From Ypsolopha sequella (lineage: Eukaryota > Arthropoda > Insecta > Lepidoptera > Ypsolophidae), in NCBI GenBank assembly GCA_934047225.1, contig OW203991.1, positions 8,432,001-8,496,000 of the forward strand: a stretch of DNA of 64,000 bases. Direction: 5' to 3'. The notes under the pieces were generated by a model. It did no database searches. It was not told the DNA's origin and saw nothing but the letters and a program-made list of their open reading frames with translations. Position numbers and translations under genes: made by a program. Below are positions 34,667 to 45,232 of this stretch, piece by piece. Position 1 is the first letter of the stretch; the number at the start of each line of letters is the position of its first letter.

Positions 34667-34995
34667 CATCCATCCATCCATCAGCCTAGTTCGTCCACTG
34701 CTGGACATAAGACTTTCCAGGACTTTGCCACACCTGGCGGTCATCCTGGAAGAATTGCCCATACTCACACACGCTGGGCAGGCGGGTTGGTGAGCGCGGT
34801 GCCGGAACCCTCGCACCAGTGACGCCGCTGCCCGTCACCAGTCTGTTCCATATAAGGCCCGGCTATTAGGGATGGATATACCGCCATACATCGGTCCCAG
34901 GTATGGTAGGCCTCCTGGTTTTTTGCCTGTGAGCTGTCCTCTTACTCTCCCCCGAATTACTTCGAGGGGGTCTCCAACCAGCGTGGGAGTCGAAT
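34667..34995 (-). repeat. LINE 3' fragment, minus orientation
   Basis: Reverse complement of the 19137-19495 family, with the tail (AGTTCGTCCACTGCTGGACA) at the left. Confidence 0.85.
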
Positions 34996-35035
34996 CAAAA
35001 AGGAGCGGCGGCGCGATGTCAGTACAATATCAGTT

Positions 35036-35199
35036 TCAATGACCTTACCTTGCCTCTCCTATGAATTATCAAAATCTTATCAAAATCTTATCAAAATTAT
35101 GGCAGATAAAGTTATGAAGGCAGTCGTAGAAAACATCCAGAATGCGAAATATTTTTCATTCAGTGTTGATTCCACGCCGGATATTACTCATGTTGACCA
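35036..35199 (+). pseudogene. hAT-like (ZMYM/DUF4371-type) transposase fragment
   Basis: The plus-strand frame reads MADKVMKAVVENIQNAKYFS followed by SVDSTPDITHVDQL. This matches, from memory, the start of the catalytic core of hAT-family ZMYM1-like transposases, where the D of SVDSTPD is catalytic. It is only about 50 codons long. The frame then runs without a break into a LINE tail (GKAYVQQWTN) at about 35200, so the ORF is a chimera created by insertion or recombination. Confidence 0.65.
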
Positions 35200-35262
35200 A
35201 CTTTGTCTTGGAAAGGCTTATGTCCAGCAGTGGACGAACTAGGCTGATGGATGGGTGGATGG
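35200..35262 (+). repeat. LINE tail fused to the hAT fragment
   Basis: GGAAAGGCTTATGTCCAGCA then GTGGACGAACTAGGCTGATG, the same tail as at 15080 and 19450. Confidence 0.8.
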
Positions 35263-35394
35263 ATGTATATTTATTTCACATCAAATCTAAATTAAAATAT
35301 TTACATCAGACGGAATATGCTAGCCAAATCGCCGCCGTCACGTCCTCGCTGGGAAGGGTGCGCTGACATATACATATTTATTATTTTCTCTAAT

Positions 35395-35400
35395 TTTATT
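35395..35400 (-). terminator. Candidate poly(A) signal of PhyH-2
   Basis: AATAAA on the minus strand about 51 bases after the stop. Another copy is at 35377-35382. Confidence 0.45.
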
Positions 35401-35450
35401 TATTATTAATATTAAACCATAAACTAAGGAATTATATACTAACTAAACTA

Positions 35451-38292
35451 TTAAACTTTAGGCTTCGTTTTGCAACCTCTCAGCAGCCAGCCTTGCGACT
35501 GGAGCTGATGATGGCCAATCGGCTCATCTTCAGCATCGACCAGCTGTGCCAGGAGAACGCGGCGAGGGTGCGGGGAAGTGTTTCTGGATGCTCCGTGGAT
35601 GAGGAGGTAGGAGAAGATGGTCATGTCGCCACGGTCTGCGATCACGGGTACTGCTCCAGACATGGGAAATTTGTTCTGAAATAAGATGATAATAATATTG
35701 AATAAGAAAGAAAGAAAGAAAAGTAATTTATTTTAAAATACCACAGACACGAGAAAGAACATACAAACATACAAAATAACAAACAATACAAAATTAACAA
35801 ACAGAACGAGTAAATATAACATTAGGAAAACAGTGGTAAATAAAAAAGGATTACAGCTCAGCTTAATGCTGCAGTAGGGGCTACAGCGCTGGTATTCTGC
35901 TGAACCCTGACTTAAAATTAATATTAAAATAACTGTTTAGCTTCTTAAAGTTCAACACAAAATCCGAGCAAAACATCCGGCCACGTGAAAGGCAGCTCCC
36001 AGAGGGCGTCTTTCCCTGGAGTTTTTTTATTATTATTATTTTTATTTATTTATTGTTAATAAAACAGAGTTTACAATAAAACTTATATACTAACAGTGTG
36101 ACAAAAACCAGTTTAGGTTTGACCTCACACCGCATTCACTTGTCGACTGTACTGTCGGTCCATCCATCCAAGTCAACCTGAAATACTGTGCTTCTGCCAG
36201 ACTGTGCTTCTGCCAGAGGTATACAGCCTCTCTACATTTACATTCTTTTCAATGCAAGTACTCGTAAAGGCCCACTTTTTATGCATCAAAACCGAACAGA
36301 AAGTCGATTATTTTGCCCTAGGGCTTTATTATTATTATTATTTTTTATTTATTTACGAGAAGTTGGCTAACCTGCAACCTTTCCTGTGTACCATAAATGT
36401 TGTACTTTTTTTCGACTGTTTAACAGCTCTGGGTATAGTCCATTTGAGCCAATCATTAATTTGCAAAATTGTAACAATGTAACTTTCAAATTTAATAATT
36501 AAATTGTTTTCTTTGATTATATTTCTTTTAATTCCTCACACTATGCATTGAAAAACGTAATATGATACACGGGCGTAAAAGCAATAAATTACTCGGTTGC
36601 GTTTAAAACACTCGCTACTTATTTATTCATTTTCGCCCTTGTAGCATAAACTACTATTAAGGCCAAAAGAGGGAGACATGAATGGATATTAAATTATGAA
36701 ATGTTCTCCTCTATGTACATTATTATTAGCCTGATAGCTGGTGTCAAAAAACTGCAAGAGATTAGGATTTTTTGCCTTTATAGTTGGGTAAAAATTTCAT
36801 TTGCCTATCTTTACGGCTGAAGCTTTAGTCTCCTATGACAGATATTATTTATAGCAATAAAAGCACGGTCGGCTACACTTTTGGTAAAAATGTACCTATT
36901 TTAGGGGTTTGTTGTTGAGATATTACTCAAATTTCACGATTTATAGTTCCAATTAAACATAGATCTACATAATGTTAATGGAATCAGCTAAAAATATTAT
37001 ATAATAACCTTCCATAGATACCCCACTATGTGTTTTTTTTTATATAATATCTCAGTGTGTGTACATATTATCATAAATATAACTTCTTATTTGTTAATAA
37101 ACTGATGAAGTGTAATAGTAACATCCCAAAAGCGCACTAAACAAGAAATAACAACCAATCCATCGACGTAATTCTGTACAAATTAACATGTGTGTACACT
37201 AACAAAGGCCCTCCCGAGACAAGCTCGGCTTAGTTGTGAGGACCGCCAGTCAAGCGTAATTTAAATAAGACAAGCACTGTATTTAGCAATAAGCAACATT
37301 TTATATATATATTTTTTGTATTTTCTTGTGTGTCATTGTTTTATCTGTGTGTAATTATTAATAAAGATTATTATTGTTGACAGCATTTGTATGGAGGTTT
37401 GCGCGTAACGACTTCTCTTAAGGGTCCTCCCCGTCGCGTCGTTGGGACGTTATAATCGTCAGTGAAAACTAGGATTGATTGTTCCAATGATAATCTCTGA
37501 TACTCCTTCGGGGATTAATGTCGTGACGATATATGTAATGCATACTTGATCGATATAGTGGTAGTTGCCCACTGTGGCCCCCACGTCCTCTTGGGGTCCA
37601 AGCTTGTGTGAGCCCGGGTACACGTGGAGCACTCCGTTGTCGGGGTCGACGGCGTCCAGGTGGAGAAGTGATAGCACCGGAGAATGCTTTTCATACGGGA
37701 AATAGTGGTAATCCTGAAAAATTACAAACATTAGGACTTTCGAAGTTTTGTCAAATGTCTTTAAGACTGTGATTGTGTCTTTTTTCACATTTGGTGATTT
37801 TGCTGACGGTATAAAACGCTTCAGGGAACCCAGAAGCGGATTAAATGCCGACAGCCTCCTAGGCAAGCACCTCTTCGGCGCCTCTTTGGCGGCCATCCAA
37901 TATGAATTTGTATTAATTTTGCAAAATAAGTATTTAGGTAGGCCAGGTCATTAGTAGGCAGGCAGCAAAGGAGATAAGTAACCAGGCCCAGCGCAAACAA
38001 TTAGATCCCAAGACCCACAGGTGGGCGATAGATAAGATGTGAAATACTTGGGCAATACATACACACATGCTCTATTTATTAAGTATTTTTTATATCATCA
38101 ATCACTCACCTTTGGATCTTAGGATAAAAGTGTTTTCGCTGGGCCTGGTTACTTATCTCCTTTGCTGTCTGTACATACTTTTTTGTTTAAAAATTTCACG
38201 CGCGCCCTTTGAAAACTGGCGCCACTTGCCTAGTTTACCTAAAGGATAATCCGCCTCTGAGCCAACCCTGTTTTATATGTAGTTTATTTTTC

Positions 38293-38323
<31 letters not shown>

Positions 38324-41300
38324 AATCATAATCATCACCATCATCATCATCATCATTGGCCACTACATCCGTTGCGGATGATTGTTGCAGCGACCGCAAA
38401 TATTGAAGTTGGTAGGGTTGCCGCATCTTCGATGGTGACTGAAAAGTCCCATGGAAGCCCGAAACTTTTTGCCACATCTGTCACAGGTGTAACGTGAATC
38501 TGGAGGAGGAGGAGGAGGAGGAGAAGGAAGAGGAGGAGGAGGAGGAGGAGGAGGAGGAGTAGGAGGAGGAGGAGTAGGAGGAGGAGGAGGAGGAGGAGGA
38601 GGAGGAGTAGGAGGAGGAGGAGTAGGAGGAGGAGGAGTAGGAGGAGGAGGAGTAGGAGGAGGAGGAGGAGTAGGAGGAGGAGGAGTAGGAGGAGGAGGAG
38701 GAGGAGGAGGAGTAGGAGGAGGAGGAGTAGGAGGAGGAGTAGGAGGAGGAGGAGTAGGAGGAGGAGGAGTAGGAGGAGGAGGAGTAGGAGGAGGAGGAGT
38801 AGGAGGAGGAGGAGGAGGAGTAGGAGGAGGAGGAGTAGGAGGAGGAGGAGGAGTAGGAGGAGGAGGAGGAGGAGGAGTAGGAGGAGGAGGAGTAGGAGGA
38901 GGAGTATGAGGAGGAGGAGGAGGAGGAGGAGTAGGAGGAGGAGGAGTAGGAGGAGGAGGAGGAGGAGGAGTAGGAGGAGGAGGAGTAGGAGTAGGAGGAG
39001 GAGGAGGAGGAGTAGGAGGAGGAGGAGGAGGAGGAGTAGGAGGAGGAGAAGGAGGAGTAGGAGGAGGAGTATGAGGAGGAGGAGTAGGAGGAGGAGGAGG
39101 AGTAGGAGGAGGAGGAGGAGTAGGAGGAGGAGGAGGAGGAGTAGGAGGAGGAGTATGAGGAGGAGGAGTAGGAGGAGGAGGAGTAGGAGGAGGAGGAGGA
39201 GGAGGAGGAGGAGGAGGAGGAGGAGTAGGAGGAGGAGTAGTAGGAGGAGGAGGAGGAGGAGGTTATTTTTCTACACCACTATGAATTGGTCACATCCTGT
39301 TACTCGATGACATGTGTTTACCGATTATGCGCCAACAGTTTATTAGGTATTCGTCTTCTTTATGGCACTAAATTGATAAGTTCTAATAATTACTTTTATT
39401 ATTTATACATTGCGAAGGTGTTGACATGGATGACAGATAATATCAATGTCAAGGCAAGGCCATTAAAATACATGATGTGGGCAGATCGTATAATTGAACA
39501 TATCGTAAAGTATGAAATCGAAAACTTTCACCAAAAGTCAAAAATAAATGCGATGACGAGCGGAACGAAGCTGAGCGAGGAGAAACGTGTTAGGTTTACA
39601 TGTAAAAAAAGCTATACTACTGAAAACACAATCCAAACCTGCTCAGCAGTTTTAACGTGAATCGCAAGCATACAGACAGATCGCCCGACATGTAGACAAA
39701 AATCTATCTGTCTATATGCATAGACATAAAAGAATAAATTGACTGACTGATTGACTGATCTGTCTAAACTTAAACCAAACTTTGAAATTTCAACAACCTA
39801 CAGGTTCCTTGAATGATATGTTCTGTGATGACGTCACAGTTAATATAATACGACATGGACTTTCGCTAAGAAGAGATTTTAGTAAACTCTCACAGGATCG
39901 GGAGAGATGTATTTTATCGCATCTCATCATCATTTTTGTCCCTTGTACCCACAAAACCGTAAAGGAAAGTTAGCAAATATGGAATAGTATCCCTAATATA
40001 GAATACCACCATTTCTCTAAAACTAACACTTCAAGATACATTTCAAAGTAATTTTTTATCTCATTCACTCACTTTAGTGTCGCACTTATTTTGTCTGACC
40101 AGTCAGGGGGCGGTGCGTCTATGGCAGGCGTTTTTTGTTTTCTGAAGATAACCAAAGAAAAACATGGGTCAAAAGTTTAATGTCTTCTTTCTGGGTAGAT
40201 AATGTCTGTGCAGTTCCAGAGTTTGACACTCGAATTTGTGATTTTTGTAAGAAAATTAAATTTCTCATTATTTTTTTCCAAAATTTCCTTACTTTTTTAA
40301 TTTTTTCTAAATAGGAATCACGTGTATTTTTCTAATATACCATATTTGGGTAGCTATTCCATAAATTCCATAAATAGCTACCATTTTAATAATTTGATTT
40401 TTGAAAAATAAAAAATTGTTTAATGATATTAAAAACAAAAAATTATTTTCTTTTTCTTAAGCACATGTACAGCGATTCTTACGAAGAGTAACTAAACGGC
40501 ATTCAGTTCGAAAAAAATGCTCGACCATCATCTCCAAAGATAAAACTTATAGGGGGACAATTCAATCTTAACACTCTTGTGTTAAGATTGAATTTTCCCC
40601 CTAAAAATGTGTTACTGATTATAATTACTAATAAACGTCTTTAATATTTGTTTTTTATTATTTTAAAACATAAAACCAAAATGGTATTCCATATTTGGTT
40701 AATTTCCTCTACGCTTTCACTGTGGTGTCACTCAATGTCGTACCTGGTGCATAGGATAAGGGGCCTTCGGCTCAGAATAATGCAAAGGGGCAAAAGTGTG
40801 ATGCAGCATGATGTTCCGAGAGCCCATGATGTCTTCTACGGCGTCCAGAAAGTGGTCATTATACAGGTACTTTCCGAATACTGCGTGGTGGAAATGAAGG
40901 TTTTGGATGCCTTTCACCTGAAAACAGCGGGGTAAAATATGTAAACTTTTTGGCACGAAGTTCCTTATCGTACGTTACGCTCCAGACGCTTGGCAAATGA
41001 GAGGTCGAAAAAAGTGTGACAATGACGTCACTTTGCATGTAAATACTAAATTACTTATAAAATTGGTTTAAAAGCACGAAAATATTACATTGTTATACGA
41101 GTGCATAAAACGAGCCGTATTACCCGAAATATTTAGCTGCTTGAGCCATGGAGAAGGCAGCTAAAGTTCGAGGTAACATGGCTCGTTTGTAGCCGAGTTT
41201 CTACACTGTACTTTTTATTTTGATTGCGAGGAAATGAAACAGTATTATTTCATAATCACTGGATGACATATTTAACTTTCAGTAATATATGTAATCCAAC

Positions 41301-43204
41301 AACTAAACATGTACTGCTGACTGAAAAAAAATAACAGCTCTTTCCCGCCTCTGTATTTTTAGGGCTCCGTACCTAAAAGGTACAAAAGGAACCTTTATGG
41401 TGAGACTCCGTTGTCAGTCCGTCTGTCCGTTCGTATGTCACAGCCTCATAACTTTAGCACTGTTAAAATTTAGCAAAAAATTGCATTCATTTGCCCACAT
41501 ATCACGGTGTAAAAAAAATATGAAAAACTTGAAATTGTTCAAAATATTTACAAAACAAAAGTGAGAAAAATAATAAATATAACGAAAAAAAAAGTATTGT
41601 TAGTTAAACTATAAAGAACAACTTTATTTAAGGAAATTATTATCCCATCAAAAACATTTCATGTAAACTATCGCCAAGACACAAGCTCAAAACGCTTTTA
41701 CTATTAAAAAGTTATCAGATCTCATGTAGAGCCTAGCCCTTAACTCTATAAGACCTAACCTTACAAGCCCTAACGCTACAAACCCTACATCTTGATCATA
41801 AAGTATGGCTTGACCGTTTCATGGTACTATTGCATGACATAAATGGGAATGTCTGTTTGACGGCCGTGAAACGGCTAAGCCATACTTTTTGATCAAGATG
41901 TAGGATTTGTAGAGTTAGGGCTTGTATAGTTAAGGGCTTGGCTCCTTGCATGGTTCTTGCACTGAAATACAAGGAAAATATTGCTGAGAAAAATCATCAT
42001 CAATTATGGAGTTTTTTTTCAGTCCACCAGTATCCAGTATTATTTTCTCCTATTTTGCGTTATCCGGAGACCCAGCGACGTTGTAATGCAGTGCTTACGA
42101 TCGATATTTGTACTGACACAGATCGACTCAAGGTCGTTGGCGACTACCTTTCCCTTAACAGATGTCCAATCATTGAAACATTAATTGCTGCTGATTTTCT
42201 CAAACATCTGGAGTGTAATAGGCTGAACGCAGTAATAATGCAAAACTAACGCCCAGCATGCGAATAGTTCATGGTACAGTGGAGACCACATCAAGCTATA
42301 CACTTGCAGTACGACATGAGCCCCTACAAACTTTATGTTTTTTAAAGATTTGTCCGATGACCTTGTCACTTAAGAATTTTAGATATTATACTGATTGTGA
42401 TCTGTGATTGCTTATAAAAAAAGTGGTCTGTCTCTGTCTATCTACTGATCTGTCTTCCATCTGTCAAATTAGTCTGAAGCAAATTATTATAAATTTATCT
42501 TGATAGCAAAGGACACATTTCTAAACAGCCATTACTCAAATGACAAAAAAAGTGAGTGAAAAAAAAGACACTTGTCAAACAACATAGCAATAGTGCATAA
42601 AATATTTTTGTATTTCTTTTTGGTTGCAAATAAACCTATTTTTATTTAAACAAAAAAAAGTCACACGAACGCAAATGGAAGTTGCAGCCTTTTCGTAAAA
42701 ATATTCATCATCATGAGGTTATTTAGACCAAAACTTCGAAAATACGGCTTATTAAACCTAAATCTCGAAATTGTTTTCGAATTAACACACCTTAACATAA
42801 TTTAATCTATGCCAATTATGTACACCTTGAGTCATGCGTGACTTGTGGAAGACTATGAACTAATAACTTACAGATACATTAAAAGTACTGGTACTTTTTC
42901 TTCCATTTCCGTTGCGTCCCCATAGTGTCTCTTCGTTCGTCCCCATAGTGTCTCTTTGTTCGTCCCCATAGTGTCTCTTCGTTCGTCCCCATAGTGTCTC
43001 TTCGTTCGTCCTCATAGTGTCTCTTTGTTCGTCCCCATAGTGTCTCTTCGTTCGTCCCCACAGTGTCTCTTCGTTCTTCCTTTTGCAGAGTTTGTTATAT
43101 TCCTTAGAGATCTTGTCCAGTTCAGCATCTGACAAAACACTCTTTATTACTATGTACCCGTTGTCCCGATAAAACTTTTTTTGTTCGGCACTCAAGCCAA
43201 CCAT
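35451..43204 (-). CDS. Phytanoyl-CoA dioxygenase domain protein, PhyH-2 (299 aa, 4 exons)
   Basis: Paralogue of PhyH-1. Coding exons: 43204-42872, 40917-40744, 37713-37546, 35675-35451. Donors are GTAAGT, GTACGA and GTATGC, acceptors end in CAG, and all junctions are phase 0. Exons 2 and 3 have exactly the lengths of PhyH-1 (174 and 168 nt). The iron triad is H168, D170 (HQD across an exon junction) and H252 (LLIHGAS), and R263/R264 lie in the 2-oxoglutarate site. Residues 44-97 are encoded by a 23-bp minisatellite and have no match in PhyH-1. The C-terminus stops early (RGCKTKPKV), lacking the last ~12 residues of PhyH-1. The introns are long and hold MITEs, a GGA tract and LINE debris. The ATG context (CAAAATGG) is good. 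Splice sites and catalytic residues suggest an active gene, but expression is not shown. Confidence 0.9.
35676..36239. other. Part of PhyH-2 intron 3, nothing firm
   Basis: Contains AAGAAAGAAAGAAA and a (TTATTATTATT) patch. Also a TGTGCTTCTGCCAGA duplication at 36187-36216. Confidence 0.4.
36240..36660 (+). repeat. Direct repeat I, copy 2 (PhyH-2 intron 3)
   Basis: Same phrases and order as 33640-34237, without the ~180-bp extra segment. It lies inside PhyH-2 while copy 1 lies between the two genes. Confidence 0.8.
36661..37545. other. PhyH-2 intron 3, remaining part
   Basis: AT-rich. 37240-37375 ends AATAAAGATTATTATTG and resembles a retroposon tail. No exon apart from the one at 37546. 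Confidence 0.35.
37961..38169. mobile_element. MITE in PhyH-2 intron 2
   Basis: Arms GCAGCAAAGGAGATAAGTAA and complement, extending through CCAGGCCCAGCG on both sides; about 37 bp nearly perfect. Inner TTGGATCTTAGGAT and GATCCCAAG may extend the pairing. Confidence 0.8.
38290..38356. repeat. (CAT)n microsatellite
   Basis: About 20 CAT units with a few CATAAT variants, in PhyH-2 intron 2. The acidic frame reading through it is an artefact. Confidence 0.85.
38380..38501 (-). pseudogene. C2H2 zinc-finger fragment, probably from a LINE
   Basis: The minus strand reads YTCDRCGKKFRASMGLFSHH then RRCGN. The C-x2-C...H-x-H/C spacing resembles the degenerate C2H2 finger found at the end of some non-LTR retrotransposon ORFs. 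About 35 codons, wedged between two microsatellites, with no ORF around it. It could instead be a piece of a host zinc-finger gene. Confidence 0.45.
38502..39262. repeat. 761-bp GGA-rich tract with regular GTA interruptions
   Basis: Almost entirely GGA triplets on the plus strand, broken by TAG at 9-24-base steps, giving higher-order units such as GGAGGAGGAGTA. It is intronic in PhyH-2 on the opposite strand (a TCC tract in the pre-mRNA). The arginine-rich ORF across it is an artefact. The strand could form G-quadruplex or triplex structures. Confidence 0.95.
39263..39965 (+). repeat. Intronic sequence with repeat G, copy 2
   Basis: 39478-39605 repeats the ATCGTAAAGTATGAAATCG block of 26420. 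The remainder of this stretch shows no feature. Confidence 0.5.
39966..40703. repeat. Possible element with CAAATATGGAATA ends
   Basis: TTAGCAAATATGGAATAGTA at the left and, inverted, TTAACCAAATATGGAATACC at the right. The short shared stretch makes this tentative. It ends just before exon 2 of PhyH-2. An internal palindrome lies at 40551-40602. Confidence 0.35.
40551..40602. repeat. Hairpin, 14-bp perfect core
   Basis: TTCAATCTTAACAC and complement around TCTT, with AGGGGGA and TCCCCCT at the outside. Confidence 0.65.
41089..41349 (-). mobile_element. MITE family F, copy 2 (PhyH-2 intron 1)
   Basis: Reverse-oriented partner of 10758-10971, longer by an internal block with GAGCCATGGAGAAGGCAGC. 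It keeps the MSSSDYEIILFH frame start on the minus strand. Confidence 0.7.
41355..41600 (-). repeat. Dispersed repeat, reverse of 7600-7800
   Basis: AGGGCTCCGTACCTAAAAGG, GGTGAGACTCCG and CATATCACGGTGTAAAAAA correspond to the right part of the 7142-7816 element. Confidence 0.7.
41725..41945. mobile_element. Foldback MITE in PhyH-2 intron 1
   Basis: Arms of about 95 bp with CTACATCTTGATCA(T)AAAGTATGGCTT and AAGCCCTAAC elements pairing with the reverse complement on the right. The loop includes TGACATAAATGGGAATGTC. Confidence 0.8.
41946..42399. other. PhyH-2 intron 1, partly repeat
   Basis: AGTATTATTTTCTCCTATTT (42035) recurs near 49820, so part is dispersed. The 103-codon frame at 41938-42249 has no recognised domain. 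Confidence 0.4.
42400..42810. repeat. Dispersed repeat H, copy 2
   Basis: Reverse complement of 30655-30960, with additional bases in the middle. Ends 60 bp before the exon 1 donor of PhyH-2. Confidence 0.75.
42915..43075 (-). repeat. 23-bp coding minisatellite, 7 units, in PhyH-2 exon 1
   Basis: The plus-strand unit CGTCCCCATAGTGTCTCTT plus CGTT repeats seven times with at most two differences per unit. On the coding strand every frame of the unit is open, so the protein cycles NEETLWGR, then a KRHYGDE frame, then a RDTM(R/G)T frame with a 23-residue period. Seven units give the same frame as one, and the six extra copies add 46 codons. Confidence 0.95.
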
Positions 43205-43540
43205 TTTGTACGAAATTACAAACTAAATGAGGTCATGAGTGAGCGGATCGGAGTGACAAAAACACAAGGTGTTAATTTGATAACTGTTTCACCGCTAAGG
43301 GGGAGTCCATTAATTACGTGTGCTCAAAATGTGGGGGAGAGGTCCAGCAAAATCTCACTAAATCTCATTTGAAGAGAGGGGGGGTTAATTAAAATATCAC
43401 GTCAACTTTTTAATTCAGAGAATAAACATTATATACAGATAAATTTGTCCAATATTATAATTTGTATAATGCAATGCCCGGTCAACCAGAAAAATGTATC
43501 TATACCTTCACATAAAACTGGTTTTTACTCTGACTCTTTT
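43205..43540. other. Upstream of PhyH-2, no promoter identified
   Basis: No TATA box could be chosen. Contains GGGGGAGTCCATTAATTACG and AT-rich spacer, repeat-like. Confidence 0.35.
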
Positions 43541-43544
43541 TCAG

Positions 43545-44050
43545 TGCACACTGCACGCTGCTCGACTATGGAATCGTCTACGTGTATCCGTTCAAAACTG
43601 TCGTACTCTGAATACCTTTAAAACTAAACTAAAAGCTCACTACTTTAGTGAGCTACACCACTAACTCACCTATAATTTATTGATTTTATTAAAATTTTAT
43701 CCACAATTATCTTTTTTATTATTATATATGTGTAAATGTATGTATTTATAAAAGTATATTTATTATATTACATTTTTGTGTATGTTTATGTACTTGTTTA
43801 TTATAGCGTAAGGAATCCCCCATTAATAAGTCTATGTAGTTTACTCTTATGTTTGATTTTGTGACATTTACACGCTCCTCTTTATTTTTTCTATGTTTTC
43901 TTTTTCACCTAAAGGTTGCCTGGAGGATATTGCTATTAGCAATAAGTGCCGCCTTTGTACACTGTAAAATATTTTAATGTTTTTATTTTCATGTTTTTGT
44001 GTAAATGTACATTAAGTGTAATAAATAAAATAAAAATAAATAAATAATAT
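43545..44050 (+). repeat. 5'-truncated LINE: last reverse-transcriptase codons plus 3' UTR
   Basis: The frame 43545-43664 reads AARLWNRLRVSVQNCRTLN and ends KAHYFSELHH then stop, typical of the C-terminus of jockey/CR1-type reverse transcriptases. The 3' UTR has GTTGCCTGGAGGATATTGCT and ATTAGCAATAAGTGCCGCC and ends in an AATAAATAAA-type tail near 44050. 5' truncation at about 43540 is usual for LINE insertions. Confidence 0.75.
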
Positions 44051-45232
44051 TTCTCCACCTATTTCACAGAAAAAAAAATTTAAGTACTTAGAAGAGTAAC
44101 GCGTAAGTATATTAAGTTTTATGAAGCAGAATACATGAATATATGAAATTATTAAAAAAATATAGGGTAAATCCCACGTGAGGGGGAGGGGGGTCCCACT
44201 GTATCTTACCAAATCACGGGGGGGCCCGTCCAAATTTAGAAAAATCACCTCACATTTATTTAATAAATTTCGTTTTATTCGTGATAATGAAGTAAACCTT
44301 GAAGGATTGTCAGCAATAACACGGTGTCATCTGCATAGCGTATATTTTGAATCTGTTTTCCATTCACTCTTATGAGCTCGGCAAGAGTTTTTCCGAAAAA
44401 AAAAACTTTTAATTATATAGGGACAAAATACATAACCCTGTCTTATTCTTTTTTCCATTTCGACTTCTCTACTTCCTTTATTTTCAACTTTGAGTTTCAC
44501 TTTTTGATTTAAATTGAAATTTTCAATAAATCTGATGTTTTTCTTGTCTAGTCCTATTCATTTTCTTTAACATTGTTATTTTATTTGGCTATCATTGTTT
44601 GAATTGTCTAATGCTTTCTCAAAATCTCTGAAGCACATAAATACGTTCGACTGGACATCTATACATCTTTGTACCAGGACTTAAAAAGCGACTAGAGTGT
44701 CTCTTGCATCTGAATGTTTTACTTGAAAGACTTGCTCTGAATCCAAATTGTCGCTAATATTGGGTACCTACTTATCTATGAAATGAAATTGGCGAAATTT
44801 TCTTACAAATTCATGAGTTCATAATTCCTGTAATTCAATAGCTATTTTCATTATTTGTTTTCTGTTTGAAATTTGATTTCAAGGTTTTACATCTAAGTAT
44901 TAAATTTTGTTTTTATTTTCACTTTGATAACTTAAGTGAAATCTTCAAAAACAGTTCGTCCTAAATGCCATCCATTTCCATGATAAGATTTGTAATAATT
45001 TCTTACAGCTGACACAGAAATTATAAATTTTAGATTTATCATTCCTAAATAAAAATGCAAAAAAGTTAGTTCTGAAAATTAAGTTTCCTTCAAATTCGTA
45101 TGTTTTTTAATTTTCAATTTCGTATGTTAGGACCTAATAATTGCTTCAATTTTAATATACATTCTGTCGGAACCCCGTTATATTAAAATAGATAATATTT
45201 AATATATTAAATTAGATCTGAAAAATGACCCC
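44051..45232. other. AT-rich region, no gene
   Basis: 44290-44560 has GTCAGCAATAACACGGTGTC and TGCATAGCG, which I recall from RTE-like LINE debris on the minus strand, but no frame survives. The rest is featureless. Confidence 0.35.

Noticed and set aside
38235..38477. Acidic ORF (poly-Asp) on the minus strand
   Set aside because: Produced by the (CAT)n microsatellite; the frame does not agree with the zinc-finger-like reading beside it.
38906..39310. 134-codon arginine-rich ORF
   Set aside because: A translation of the GGA/TAG tract with no codon variety or splice context; purely an effect of the repeat.
30655..42810. Intron similarity between PhyH-1 and PhyH-2 as evidence of the gene duplication
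   Set aside because: The shared ~300-400-bp block is in opposite orientation and in different introns, so it is a mobile repeat.
42879..43061. Second ORF over the PhyH-2 minisatellite
   Set aside because: It exists only because all frames of the 23-bp unit are open on this strand; it lacks the PhyH N-terminus.
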